From positions 1 to 31,820 of the forward strand of contig CAYFYJ010000024.1 in assembly GCA_964347415.1 (NCBI GenBank): a DNA stretch of 31,820 nucleotides. The letters run 5' to 3'. The DNA is from CAYFYJ01 sp964347415. GTDB lineage: Archaea > Aenigmatarchaeota > Aenigmatarchaeia > CG10238-14. Positions 22,941 to 29,469 of the stretch are shown piece by piece. The position numbers and the translations under genes are program-made. Position 1 is the first letter of the stretch, and each line of letters opens with the position of its first letter. The notes under the pieces are model-generated. The model ran no database searches, was not told the origin of the DNA, and worked only from the letters and a program-made list of their open reading frames with translations.

Positions 22941-23597
22941 ATGGAACTCTTGATTTTGTCTGGTGGTTTAGGAAAAAGGTTAAGACCTTTTACTCTAGAA
23001 ACTCCAAAACCTTTGATAACGGTGTTGAACAAGCCGGTGTTAGAATATCAGCTCGATTTCTTTAAAAGACATGGAATAGAAGATGTAATACTATGTACAG
23101 GATACAAGAATAAGGTGTTTAAAGAAAAATACCCAGATTTAATTCATTCTGTGGAGAAGACCCCTTTGGGTACAGCAGGGGCCATAAAAAATGCTAAAAA
23201 ACATATAACAGGAGACTTCATCGTAACAAACGGTGACAATATATTCCGTTTCAACTTTCAGAAGATGCAGAAAAAATTCTTTGATGTTAGGAACCCAACT
23301 CTGGCTTTGGCTCAGTTAGTATCCCCATACGGGGTTATAGATATTGAAAACGAAAGAATCATTCAGTTCAGGGAAAAACCCGTATTGAATCTTTGGATCA
23401 ATGCTGGAATAACGATATTCAACCAAGATAGTCTGGACTACTTCCCAGATAAAGGTATGATAGAAACCGATGTTTATCCTAAATTGGTTAAAGATAGAAA
23501 ACTCTTTGCTTTCAAGATGAGAGAAGGCTCATTCTGGACAGCTATTGATACCCCGAAGGATGTAGCTAATGCAGAGAAAATTCTGTTGAAGCGATAG
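22941..23597 (+). CDS. NDP-sugar pyrophosphorylase (nucleotidyltransferase family)
   Basis: 218 residues, a single catalytic domain with no beta-helix. N-terminal signature: LILSGGLGKRLRPFTLETPKPLITVLNKPVLEYQLD, with G-x-G-x-R and the P-K-P-L lysine. Then TPLGTAGAIKNAKK, the VTNGDNIF metal-binding aspartate, FREKPVLNLWINAGITIF and FWTAIDTPKD at the end. It couples a sugar-1-P with an NTP to give an NDP-sugar. The length and motifs resemble archaeal mannose-1-P guanylyltransferase or glucose-1-P thymidylyl/uridylyltransferase; the sugar cannot be assigned. It is 61 nt after glmU and 10 nt before nadE. Confidence 0.9.
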   Translation: MELLILSGGLGKRLRPFTLETPKPLITVLNKPVLEYQLDFFKRHGIEDVILCTGYKNKVFKEKYPDLIHSVEKTPLGTAGAIKNAKKHITGDFIVTNGDNIFRFNFQKMQKKFFDVRNPTLALAQLVSPYGVIDIENERIIQFREKPVLNLWINAGITIFNQDSLDYFPDKGMIETDVYPKLVKDRKLFAFKMREGSFWTAIDTPKDVANAEKILLKR

Positions 23598-23607
23598 CTT
23601 GGATTAG

Positions 23608-24327
23608 ATGAAAGAAAAAATCATAGATTTCATCAGAGAGAAAGTTAAAGATGCTGATGCAAAAGGCGTAGTAATTGGTTTGAGTGGCGGTGTGGATTCG
23701 ACTGCTGTTCTGTTTCTTTGTGTTGAAGCTTTAGGAAGCGATAGAGTCTTGGGATTGATGATGCCCTCAAAGATTAATAAAAAGGAAGATCTAGAGGATG
23801 CGATTCAAGTTTGTGAAGAATTGAAAGTCAAACACGAAGTGATAGAAATAGATTCTATCGTCGAAAGTTTTGGAAAATTCTTAGATTTGAGTAATAAACT
23901 CGTCAAAGGAAACCTGATGGCAAGAATTAGGATGTGTATTCTTTACTATTTTGCAAACAAAGAAAGATTTTTAGTCGCTGGAACTGGTAATAAGAGTGAA
24001 TATCTGCAGGGATACTTTACACTCTATGGGGATGTAGCCTGTGATTTTATGCCTTTAGGCGATTTATTCAAAACAGAAGTCAGAAAATTATCCGAGGAAT
24101 TAGGAGTTCCTAAAGATATCATAGATAAAACACCATCCCCAGGTCTGTGGCCAGGCCAGACTGATGAAGAAGAATTGGGTATATCCTATGAAGAGCTGGA
24201 TAGAATTTTACCGCTCGTGGAGAAGGGATTATCCTTAGAAGAAGTTGAAAAGGAAATAAATATAGATAGAGAGAAAATTAGCAGAGTAATAGAAAGAATG
24301 AAAAAAACTGAATTCAAAAGAAAATAG
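23608..24327 (+). CDS. nadE: NH3-dependent NAD(+) synthetase
   Basis: 239 residues, the size of ammonia-dependent archaeal enzymes with no glutaminase domain. The PP-loop SGGVDST (26-32) binds ATP. GTGNKSEYLQGYFTLYGD binds the nicotinate nucleotide, and D-F-M-P-L-G-D-L-F-K-T-E and PSPGLWPGQTDEEELG are family signatures. It amidates deamido-NAD to NAD. It ends the plus-strand glm operon, 10 nt after the preceding gene, and its stop is only 8 nt before tRNA-Leu. Confidence 0.95.
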   Translation: MKEKIIDFIREKVKDADAKGVVIGLSGGVDSTAVLFLCVEALGSDRVLGLMMPSKINKKEDLEDAIQVCEELKVKHEVIEIDSIVESFGKFLDLSNKLVKGNLMARIRMCILYYFANKERFLVAGTGNKSEYLQGYFTLYGDVACDFMPLGDLFKTEVRKLSEELGVPKDIIDKTPSPGLWPGQTDEEELGISYEELDRILPLVEKGLSLEEVEKEINIDREKISRVIERMKKTEFKRK

Positions 24328-24335
24328 TTTAGTGA

Positions 24336-24421
24336 GCAGGGGTTGCCAAGTCAGGTCAAAGGCGCAGGATTGAGGTTCCTGTCCGTTAGTCGGTTCGTGA
24401 GTTCGAATCTCACCCCCTGCA
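24336..24421 (+). tRNA. tRNA-Leu (anticodon GAG)
   Basis: 86 nt. The acceptor stem GCAGGGG pairs with CCCCTGC (24414-24420), discriminator A at 24421. The anticodon stem CAGGA/TCCTG has loop TTGAGGT, giving anticodon GAG (Leu, CUC/CUU). There is a long class II variable arm and a T arm GTGAG-TTCGAAT-CTCAC. CCA is not encoded. It begins 8 nt after the nadE stop, so it is either cotranscribed or has a promoter inside nadE. Confidence 0.95.
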
Positions 24422-24448
24422 TGAATTGTTTTATCAATTAACGAAATC

Positions 24449-24456
24449 TTTAAAAA
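24449..24456 (+). promoter_or_regulatory. TATA box of the ParB-like gene
   Basis: TTTAAAAA (24449-24456 within ATCTTTAAAAAGG), ~27 nt before ATG 24479, consistent with a leaderless mRNA. Confidence 0.5.
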
Positions 24457-24478
24457 GGTTATTAAGGAGTAGTTAACT

Positions 24479-24916
24479 ATGCGATTATCACTGATAAACC
24501 AAACTTTAGAACCTATTAATGTGTTTCTCAACCCCGAAAAACACAAAGTTAAAATTAGCGTTAAAAAGATAACAGCAGACAAAAAAGTCTATCGTAAAGG
24601 AGTAGAAAGGTATAAAGCTATACTTGAATCTGGCAAAGACCTTCCAACCATAGTTGTAGTCAAGCACCCTGAAAAAGATTTATACACAGTATTAGACGGT
24701 CATCACAGATTCTGGGCACTTAAAGAGATGAAAGTCAATAAAATAAAATGTGCAGTCATTCAAGACCCTCTTGGCATCTTGTTCAACCTCACAAAAGATG
24801 GTTATCTCCAACCAACCGTAGAATTAACACAACACTTTGTCATCCCATTAAAAAGATTTGAAGAACAATTGAATGGATTTAAAGAGAGATCCTTTAATTC
24901 CTTTACAAATTCTTAA
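24479..24916 (+). CDS. ParB/sulfiredoxin-fold domain protein
   Basis: 145 residues. The centre carries the ParB/Srx nucleotide-binding signature V-L-D-G-H-H-R-F-W-A-L (~73-83) after a PTIVVVKHPEKDLY strand. The fold is used by ParB CTPases, sulfiredoxin and the archaeal free-serine kinase SerK. No HTH or DNA-binding C-terminal domain is present, so it is not a partition protein; a small phosphotransferase or CTP-binding role is possible. It sits between tRNA-Leu and tRNA-His, and its last 14 nt overlap the convergent small membrane gene. Confidence 0.78.
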   Translation: MRLSLINQTLEPINVFLNPEKHKVKISVKKITADKKVYRKGVERYKAILESGKDLPTIVVVKHPEKDLYTVLDGHHRFWALKEMKVNKIKCAVIQDPLGILFNLTKDGYLQPTVELTQHFVIPLKRFEEQLNGFKERSFNSFTNS

Positions 24917-25130
24917 CCAACTTCTTGAAGGAATACAAACTGTATAAAAGTACTAGAGTAGACATCACTATCTCAGAATAAAGAATAAATTTGTTGGGTT
25001 CATGGAAGTATACCTTTTCGAAATACATCTCGAGAAGGAACAAAAACAAAAGGGAAAAACTAACCCCGATTAAACTCCCTTGTCCAAGGACTTCGATTAA
25101 CATTTTAAACCTATTAAACTGACCGTTCAT
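24903..25130 (-). CDS. Small two-helix membrane protein, unknown
   Basis: 75 residues with two hydrophobic segments (~18-36 and ~49-66) around a short polar loop (YFEKVYFHEPNK), and a basic N- and C-terminus. A minus-strand TATA (ATTTTAAATACTT, near 25150-25161) sits ~27 nt before the ATG, supporting a real leaderless gene. Convergent, overlapping the ParB-like gene by 14 nt. No family recognised. Confidence 0.6.
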   Translation of the reverse strand: MNGQFNRFKMLIEVLGQGSLIGVSFSLLFLFLLEMYFEKVYFHEPNKFILYSEIVMSTLVLLYSLYSFKKLVKNL

Positions 25131-25245
25131 GATTTATGGATTGATAGTAAAGTATTTAAAATGTTACTATTTAGTGGTGAAAACTTTATAAGATATTTAT
25201 GATGAATAAATTCTTAATGTTCAAAAGAAAAATTAAATTGGGCAT

Positions 25246-25320
25246 GGCCCGGTTGGCGTAGTCTGGTTAGCGTAGGGGTCTGTGGAACCCCTGGGCTGGG
25301 TTCAAATCCCAGGCCGGGCC
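25246..25320 (+). tRNA. tRNA-His (anticodon GTG), G-1 encoded
   Basis: 75 nt including the histidine-specific G-1 (25246), which pairs with C73 (25320). Acceptor pairs 1-6 are Watson-Crick, pair 7:66 is T-G. Anticodon stem GGGGT/ACCCC with loop CTGTGGA gives GTG. T arm CTGGG-TTCAAAT-CCCAG. CCA is not encoded. A TATA-like CTTTATAAG lies ~55 nt upstream. Confidence 0.95.
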
Positions 25321-25333
25321 TGTTTTAAACCGA

Positions 25334-25352
25334 CAGATAGATTTTTGTTCTT
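25334..25352 (+). repeat. Copy of the CAGATAGATTTTTGTTCTT intergenic motif
   Basis: Exact 19-bp match with the copies at 25984 and 27196. It is 13 nt after tRNA-His and 38 nt before the next start codon. A TTTTAAA element lies 5 nt upstream and TTTAAA lies downstream. Similarity to the 25984 copy extends a further ~8 nt (GGGA-AG). Confidence 0.85.
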
Positions 25353-25390
25353 GGGGAGAGTTTAAATCCTTTTCTAATATATTTTTTTCT

Positions 25391-25942
25391 ATGTACAGAA
25401 AACTCTATCTTGCTCCGATAATTCACGGGCTTGACCTCGTACCGCTTGGATTAAACAGTAATCAAATAAGGAAGGTTAGAGAAATAGCCAACAATATTTA
25501 TAGTGATTCCATTAGAAAAATCTATACCAGACTGGAGGGAAGAAAAATAGACAAGCTATTTGTTGAGGCTTTCTGTACAAAGACAGATGAAAAGGATTTA
25601 GAGCATCCTCAACTAAAAGAACTATGCAAAAGGTTGGGAATCTTAGGAGTAGAAAGGACTGAAACGGGCATAGGTATTTTAGCGCATAAAATTGCAAATT
25701 ACTTGCCTTATAATTGGTTCTTTGAGGATATTATAGATAAAAGAAGGGATTATGAGATAGCAGAAATCACAGCATCAGGTTTGAAAAACAATGAAACTGG
25801 ACTGTTGATATTTGGATCAATTCACAAACCAGAAGGATACATCTCCGTCATTGCATCGGACATCACATTAAGCTATGTCACCAGAAGGGAAGAGATGGAG
25901 AATGAATACGATAAAATTATCAAGGTCTCCAAAAGCTATTAA
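25391..25942 (+). CDS. Unknown protein, alpha/beta, 183 aa
   Basis: I do not recognise the family. The chain opens YRKLYLAPIIHGLDLVPLGL and contains a basic helix (~25-52). A charged middle includes CTKTDEKDLEHPQLKELCKRLG. A late strand-turn motif GLLIFGSIHKPEG (~146-158) loosely resembles the G-x-x-H loop of TraB/ChaN-type proteins, but this is too short to assign. No membrane segment or signal. TTTAAA at 25361-25366, ~28 nt before the ATG, suggests a leaderless mRNA; the 19-bp repeated motif lies just upstream. Confidence 0.72.
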   Translation: MYRKLYLAPIIHGLDLVPLGLNSNQIRKVREIANNIYSDSIRKIYTRLEGRKIDKLFVEAFCTKTDEKDLEHPQLKELCKRLGILGVERTETGIGILAHKIANYLPYNWFFEDIIDKRRDYEIAEITASGLKNNETGLLIFGSIHKPEGYISVIASDITLSYVTRREEMENEYDKIIKVSKSY

Positions 25943-25983
25943 AACCGCATGTAGAATCCTTAAATCCTAACTTATATCTTAAT

Positions 25984-26002
25984 CAGATAGATTTTTGTTC
26001 TT
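25984..26002 (+). repeat. Copy of the CAGATAGATTTTTGTTCTT intergenic motif
   Basis: Exact 19-bp match. It lies 41 nt after one stop codon and 47 nt before the next start, with CTTATATC 6 nt upstream and CTTAAAAG about 10 nt downstream. Confidence 0.85.
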
Positions 26003-26049
26003 TGGGAAAGGCTTAAAAGGTTTAACTGTTTTTAATTGATTTAGATTTT

Positions 26050-26574
26050 ATGCCAGAAACGGAAGTTAAACTATGGACTTTAACTGATTATGGTCCATTA
26101 CATGGTGATTACTCAGTCAAAAGATTAATTAATTGGGTTAGAAATAATACGGATAAATTTTTAGGATGTTCAAAACATCAGACAACCGAAGCAAATTTCT
26201 TTATTACCGATGAGCAACATACTCCAGAAGTTTTAAGGTTAAAAAGAATGTTATATAGTTTCAGGGGAGGTCAAAATCTATTAGATACAACTCTTTTTAA
26301 CGTAGTAGACCTATATTTATTGGAAGCGGAGCAGGTCTTGAGTATAACACCTCAAGAATTAAGAGAATATGCATTGAAACATCAAAATAAACCTAGAAAA
26401 GGAGCAGAAGCTTTACTTAAAGAAAGATTGACGGAATACAAAAGAGATTTAGCCACATTCAGAACTGATAGAGGGCGGTTAGCAATTTTTTATTTAAAAA
26501 AACCAGGTATCGAATTAGATACTTCTCGTATTCCTTATTTGTCTGCAGTTTCTAAATCAACCCAAGTCAAATAG
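26050..26574 (+). CDS. Unknown soluble protein, 174 aa
   Basis: No family recognised. The N-terminal half includes TDYGPLHGDYSVKRLINWV and FFITDEQHTPEVLRLKRM; the C-terminal half is a charged helical region (QELREYALKHQNKPRKGAEALLKERL). No cysteine cluster, membrane helix or signal. Codon use and AT content match the neighbours. It is preceded by the 19-bp repeated motif and followed by a shortened copy of it. Confidence 0.7.
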   Translation: MPETEVKLWTLTDYGPLHGDYSVKRLINWVRNNTDKFLGCSKHQTTEANFFITDEQHTPEVLRLKRMLYSFRGGQNLLDTTLFNVVDLYLLEAEQVLSITPQELREYALKHQNKPRKGAEALLKERLTEYKRDLATFRTDRGRLAIFYLKKPGIELDTSRIPYLSAVSKSTQVK

Positions 26575-26606
26575 ACTTTTTGTGCATAAACTTTTTATCT
26601 TAGAAT

Positions 26607-26624
26607 CAGATAGATTCTAGGGAA
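26607..26624 (+). repeat. Shortened copy of the intergenic motif
   Basis: CAGATAGATTCTAGGGAA looks like the motif with its central TTTGTT missing, followed by the same CT-x-GGG-A extension. It lies 32 nt after a plus-strand stop and before a convergent gene, so no plus-strand gene starts after it. Confidence 0.55.
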
Positions 26625-26665
26625 TAATTATTAATTGAATGAGTAGATTTTTACCCTGAGTAAAT

Positions 26666-27109
26666 TCAACTAACTAAAAATGCTCCAATAACTATGAGAA
26701 TAGCACCGATGCTTACTTTTAACATTTCTGGATGAGATGGTAGTTCTTTTAATAAGATTATTGCTAAAACGAGTGTAACTAATGTGTTTGTGTTTACCAA
26801 TGCTCTAACTCTTGAAGCATCTCCTCCAACAGCTAAAGCCTTAAAGACAAAAACAACTCCTAGAGCAAATAAACCGCCAGCTACAACCGTAAGAGATAAT
26901 TGCGGGGTTGTTAGAGATGGCAATTCAAATCTTTTTTCAGTTATATAATAACCAAGAATCACGATACCAAAACCCACTAAAAATAATAATGAAGCAACTG
27001 CAGAATTAACCCCAAAATAATTTTTACTAACGATAACTTTTGAAATTAGAAGATAAATTCCCCAAGCAACACATGCAATCAGACTAAAAACAATCCATTT
27101 ATCTATCAT
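26666..27109 (-). CDS. EamA/DMT-family half-transporter, 5 helices
   Basis: 147 residues with five hydrophobic segments, i.e. one EamA repeat instead of the usual two (10 helices). N-terminal WIVFSLIACVAWGIYLLISK and the conserved C-terminal pattern ARVRALVNTNTLVTLVLAIILLKE...IGAILIVIGAFLV are typical for the drug/metabolite superfamily. It would work as a dimer; substrate unknown. Transcribed divergently from the MazG-like gene. Confidence 0.87.
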   Translation of the reverse strand: MIDKWIVFSLIACVAWGIYLLISKVIVSKNYFGVNSAVASLLFLVGFGIVILGYYITEKRFELPSLTTPQLSLTVVAGGLFALGVVFVFKALAVGGDASRVRALVNTNTLVTLVLAIILLKELPSHPEMLKVSIGAILIVIGAFLVS

Positions 27110-27195
27110 GATATTCCTATGAAATAATTGTTATTCGTTTTATATATGATTTATCAGACAAGTTTTATCAAATCTTAATAATTACACCCTAATAT

Positions 27196-27214
27196 CAGAT
27201 AGATTTTTGTTCTT
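27196..27214 (+). repeat. Copy of the CAGATAGATTTTTGTTCTT intergenic motif
   Basis: Exact 19-bp match. It lies 38 nt (start to start) before the MazG-like ATG and in the divergent region with the EamA gene, so it does not follow a plus-strand gene end. Confidence 0.85.
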
Positions 27215-27233
27215 GAAAAAAAGATATTGAACT

Positions 27234-27518
27234 ATGAAAATTGAAGAAGCTCAGGAATGGGTAAAAGAAGCTTGGTCTAAAAGCGAAAAAGGAATGAGCA
27301 AACTAGTTGAATTGGCTTCACTCGTTGAAGAATGTGGCGAACTCGCAGAAGCGATAAGGAAAATCGAGCATGGGAAAGATTGCCAAATAGACATAGAAAA
27401 AGAAATGGGGGATATACTGCTTTCTTTGATAACTTTGGCAATCAGATATGATGTAAGTTTACAGAAAGCCTTTGATAAAACTATGGAATCAGTCAAAAAG
27501 AAATACATAGTAAAATAG
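27234..27518 (+). CDS. MazG-like nucleotide pyrophosphohydrolase
   Basis: 94 residues, one all-alpha MazG/NTP-PPase domain. The Mg-binding signature is complete: E-E-C-G-E-L-A-E-A-I (~32-41) and, after an acidic helix, E-K-E-M-G-D-I-L (~54-61). These enzymes hydrolyse NTPs or dNTPs to NMP and pyrophosphate and often clean damaged nucleotides. Single-domain, short members are common in archaea. Repeated 19-bp motif immediately upstream and 26 nt downstream. Confidence 0.9.
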   Translation: MKIEEAQEWVKEAWSKSEKGMSKLVELASLVEECGELAEAIRKIEHGKDCQIDIEKEMGDILLSLITLAIRYDVSLQKAFDKTMESVKKKYIVK

Positions 27519-27544
27519 GGGTGTTTATACCAATAACCCCGAAT

Positions 27545-27563
27545 CAGATAGATTTTTCTTCTA
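27545..27563 (+). repeat. Variant copy of the intergenic motif
   Basis: CAGATAGATTTTTCTTCTA, two mismatches to the consensus. It lies 37 nt (start to start) before the next ATG at 27582, the same spacing as the 27196 copy to its gene. Confidence 0.75.
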
Positions 27564-27581
27564 TGAAGAGAAATTTTAATT

Positions 27582-28346
27582 ATGCATTTACCACCATTCT
27601 TGAAACCAAACGGAGCAAAAATAATATATTTCCTTTTCTTACTTGTTGTGGCACCATTTCCCTACATTATTTTTTCAGAGACATTAAGCCAGTATGAAGT
27701 AAACTGGATCTGGGGATTTCCACCTCTGATATCATGGATTTATGATTATTTGCCAGCATCACTCCAAGAACTCAACATCGGGTTACTTGAAATCAGTAAT
27801 GTAAAAATTATCTACCTCTTCATACCCAGTTATGCTTTTGTTATCTTTTTGTTATCATGTGTTATTGGTTTGATTGTAGATAAGATTAAAGTAAGATACG
27901 GAATAACGAGTTTTCGCGGCTTGTTATGGAAGAAATTACAAAGAAAAGGGCCTAAGCCTTCAAAGAAAGCAGAAAAGCCCGAAAAGATAGAAAAAGCAAA
28001 AGAAGAGCCAAAAGAGGAAGAAAAAGTAGAAGAAAAGAAAGAAGAAAAACTGGAAGAGATTGAAGGAAGAATAGATGAAGAAAAAATAAAAAAAGTGGCA
28101 GAATTGATCAGAGAAGAAGAAACCTTTCTAAGAGAACGAAGGAAAGAATTACAGAAGTTTCTCGATGAGATGAACGTCAAAAAACTGAAGAACATGGGAA
28201 TCGATATGAAACAGAATAAAATCCTTTGCTCAGACTGCAAAAAATGGAAAACTCTACCAAAAGGTAAGCTGACGAAACTCATAGAAGAGCATGGTCTTGA
28301 TGTTATCTGGGAATATAGATGTCCTGATTGTAAAGGCAGAAAATAA
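27582..28346 (+). CDS. Membrane protein with acidic/basic coiled coil and C-terminal zinc ribbon
   Basis: 254 residues. Two transmembrane helices (~13-30 and ~77-96) are separated by a ~45-residue aromatic-rich extracellular loop. A Lys/Glu-rich low-complexity segment (~125-170) leads into a helical, probably coiled-coil stretch (~170-205). A C-terminal zinc ribbon has C-x2-C pairs CSDC and CPDC (~211-250) around KWKTLPKGKL. The ribbon would face the cytoplasm. No family recognised. The two-TM, zinc-ribbon neighbour of a zf-TFIIB protein suggests a shared role, but that is inference. Confidence 0.78.
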   Translation: MHLPPFLKPNGAKIIYFLFLLVVAPFPYIIFSETLSQYEVNWIWGFPPLISWIYDYLPASLQELNIGLLEISNVKIIYLFIPSYAFVIFLLSCVIGLIVDKIKVRYGITSFRGLLWKKLQRKGPKPSKKAEKPEKIEKAKEEPKEEEKVEEKKEEKLEEIEGRIDEEKIKKVAELIREEETFLRERRKELQKFLDEMNVKKLKNMGIDMKQNKILCSDCKKWKTLPKGKLTKLIEEHGLDVIWEYRCPDCKGRK

Positions 28347-28377
28347 TCTTTTAATTTCTGATTTATAATGAATAATT

Positions 28378-28623
28378 ATGGGACCAGCGTTGAACTGTCC
28401 ATTTTGTAAAACTCTGATGAATAAAATCAAGAGAAATAACGTAACAGTGGATAGATGCCCTAACTGTCATGGTGTTTGGTTGGACAAAGGAGAACTGGAT
28501 AAAATCATTGTCAGGAGAAAAAGGCATCATCAAAAAAAGCAAAGATACTGGGGACGTCCACGGGTTGGTATAAGACCTCCGTCAGAAGACGATGATGTCA
28601 GTCTATTGATCGGAGAATGGTAA
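28378..28623 (+). CDS. zf-TFIIB-type zinc finger protein
   Basis: 81 residues. The N-terminal half is a classic zf-TFIIB ribbon: C-P-F-C-K-T-L-M...V-D-R-C-P-N-C-H-G-V-W-L-D-K-G-E-L (~7-42). A basic linker (RRKRHHQKKQ) and an acidic tail follow. Despite the name, small proteins of this class are not TFIIB; their role is unknown. It follows the zinc-ribbon membrane protein by 31 nt on the same strand. Confidence 0.87.
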   Translation: MGPALNCPFCKTLMNKIKRNNVTVDRCPNCHGVWLDKGELDKIIVRRKRHHQKKQRYWGRPRVGIRPPSEDDDVSLLIGEW

Positions 28624-28660
28624 CCAGTCGAGAAGAAATATGCAGTAAAAAATAGACAGA

Positions 28661-29185
28661 TTAATACAGCGTTGCCGAATCTAGACGTGCATCACCAGAA
28701 GTTATGTCTATGTATTCAAGCTTAATCTTGGTTCCTTCTGGATAGTTACTCCTAAATATAATGAGTTGATCTGGAATCACATAATCCATGTTGAAATCTG
28801 GGTTCATACTTCCTCCATCTGTTTGTGATGCTTTTGTTATTTTAACAGTTCTAGGACCGTTCCTTAGACTCAGGAACTGATTGTTATGACCCACATACTT
28901 AAAATACTCAAAACAAGGATTGCAAGGATCTGAAGGTATTGTTGGAGTGGTTGTAGTAACAACTGTAGTACTCGTAATCGTAGTGGTCGTTGAGATTGTT
29001 GTAGTGCTAGCGGGTGTGGTCGTAGACGTAGTCACAGTCACTTCAAGTTCTGGTTTTACCAGAATATGGAATCCAGTCAGAACTCCTAGGAACCCAGCCA
29101 TGAATATAATTGCTATGGTTAGGAAAAAAGTTATTACATTTTTGTCGACTTTTAAACGGTCTCTGCTGATTCTTGGTTTTCTCAT
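28661..29185 (-). CDS. Surface protein with N-terminal anchor, Thr-rich stalk and small C-terminal domain
   Basis: 174 residues. A short basic N-terminus (KPRISRDRLKVDK) precedes one transmembrane helix (~18-40). A ~40-residue Thr/Ser/Val stalk follows (~48-90), then a ~85-residue globular domain. This begins with CNPC and contains YVGHNNQFLSLRNGPRTVKITKA and a late IDITSGDARLD. The overall plan is of a pilin-like or type II membrane surface protein. The Thr stalk is a probable O-glycosylation region. Family not recognised. Confidence 0.75.
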   Translation of the reverse strand: MRKPRISRDRLKVDKNVITFFLTIAIIFMAGFLGVLTGFHILVKPELEVTVTTSTTTPASTTTISTTTTITSTTVVTTTTPTIPSDPCNPCFEYFKYVGHNNQFLSLRNGPRTVKITKASQTDGGSMNPDFNMDYVIPDQLIIFRSNYPEGTKIKLEYIDITSGDARLDSATLY

Positions 29186-29244
29186 TTAATTATATTATGA
29201 TTTTTAGAATAAAAAGTTTTAAGGATGGAAAATAATATGATAGT

Positions 29245-29469
29245 ATGCTTAAGACATTCAGAAAATTCATAGCAGTAATATTAATAATTTTCTTCTCAAG
29301 TTTTATCCTCTATCTTATCAAAAACCTTACACAAAACCCATCCAAGACAGGATATTTTGTTTATCCGTCAAGCTTAACCCGGATATTCTTCATTGCTCTA
29401 TTCGTGGCAATATTTGGCTTTATAGGAATCTATTTTTACGTTAAATCTTCTGAGTCACAATTTTCATAA
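29245..29469 (+). CDS. Small two-helix membrane protein, unknown
   Basis: 74 residues with two hydrophobic segments (~8-25 and ~45-66) and a short polar loop. TTTTAA lies about 30 nt before the ATG. Its last 29 nt overlap the convergent cyclodeaminase gene, which weakens the case, but length and topology match other small membrane genes in this window. Confidence 0.5.
   Translation: MLKTFRKFIAVILIIFFSSFILYLIKNLTQNPSKTGYFVYPSSLTRIFFIALFVAIFGFIGIYFYVKSSESQFS

Noticed and set aside
24235..24582. 115-codon minus-strand frame with AGGEIRTHEPTNGQEPQSCAFDLTW
   Set aside because: It is antisense to tRNA-Leu and the nadE end; this peptide type is a familiar spurious translation of tRNA-Leu.
24479..24916. 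Plasmid or chromosome partition ParB
   Set aside because: Only the small ParB/Srx-fold core is present, with no HTH and no parA nearby.
25199..25205. Box C-like ATGATGA before tRNA-His, possible C/D sRNA
   Set aside because: No matching box D or C'/D' pair at suitable spacing; more likely chance in AT-rich promoter sequence.
27830..28282. 150-codon minus-strand Ser/Phe-rich frame
   Set aside because: Antisense shadow of the Lys/Glu-rich segment of the zinc-ribbon membrane protein.
25246..28623. Integration at tRNA-His with an att duplication
   Set aside because: No second copy of the tRNA-His 3' end and no integrase found in the window.
28920..29189. Val-rich plus-strand frame
   Set aside because: Antisense of the Thr-rich stalk and anchor of the 28661-29185 gene.
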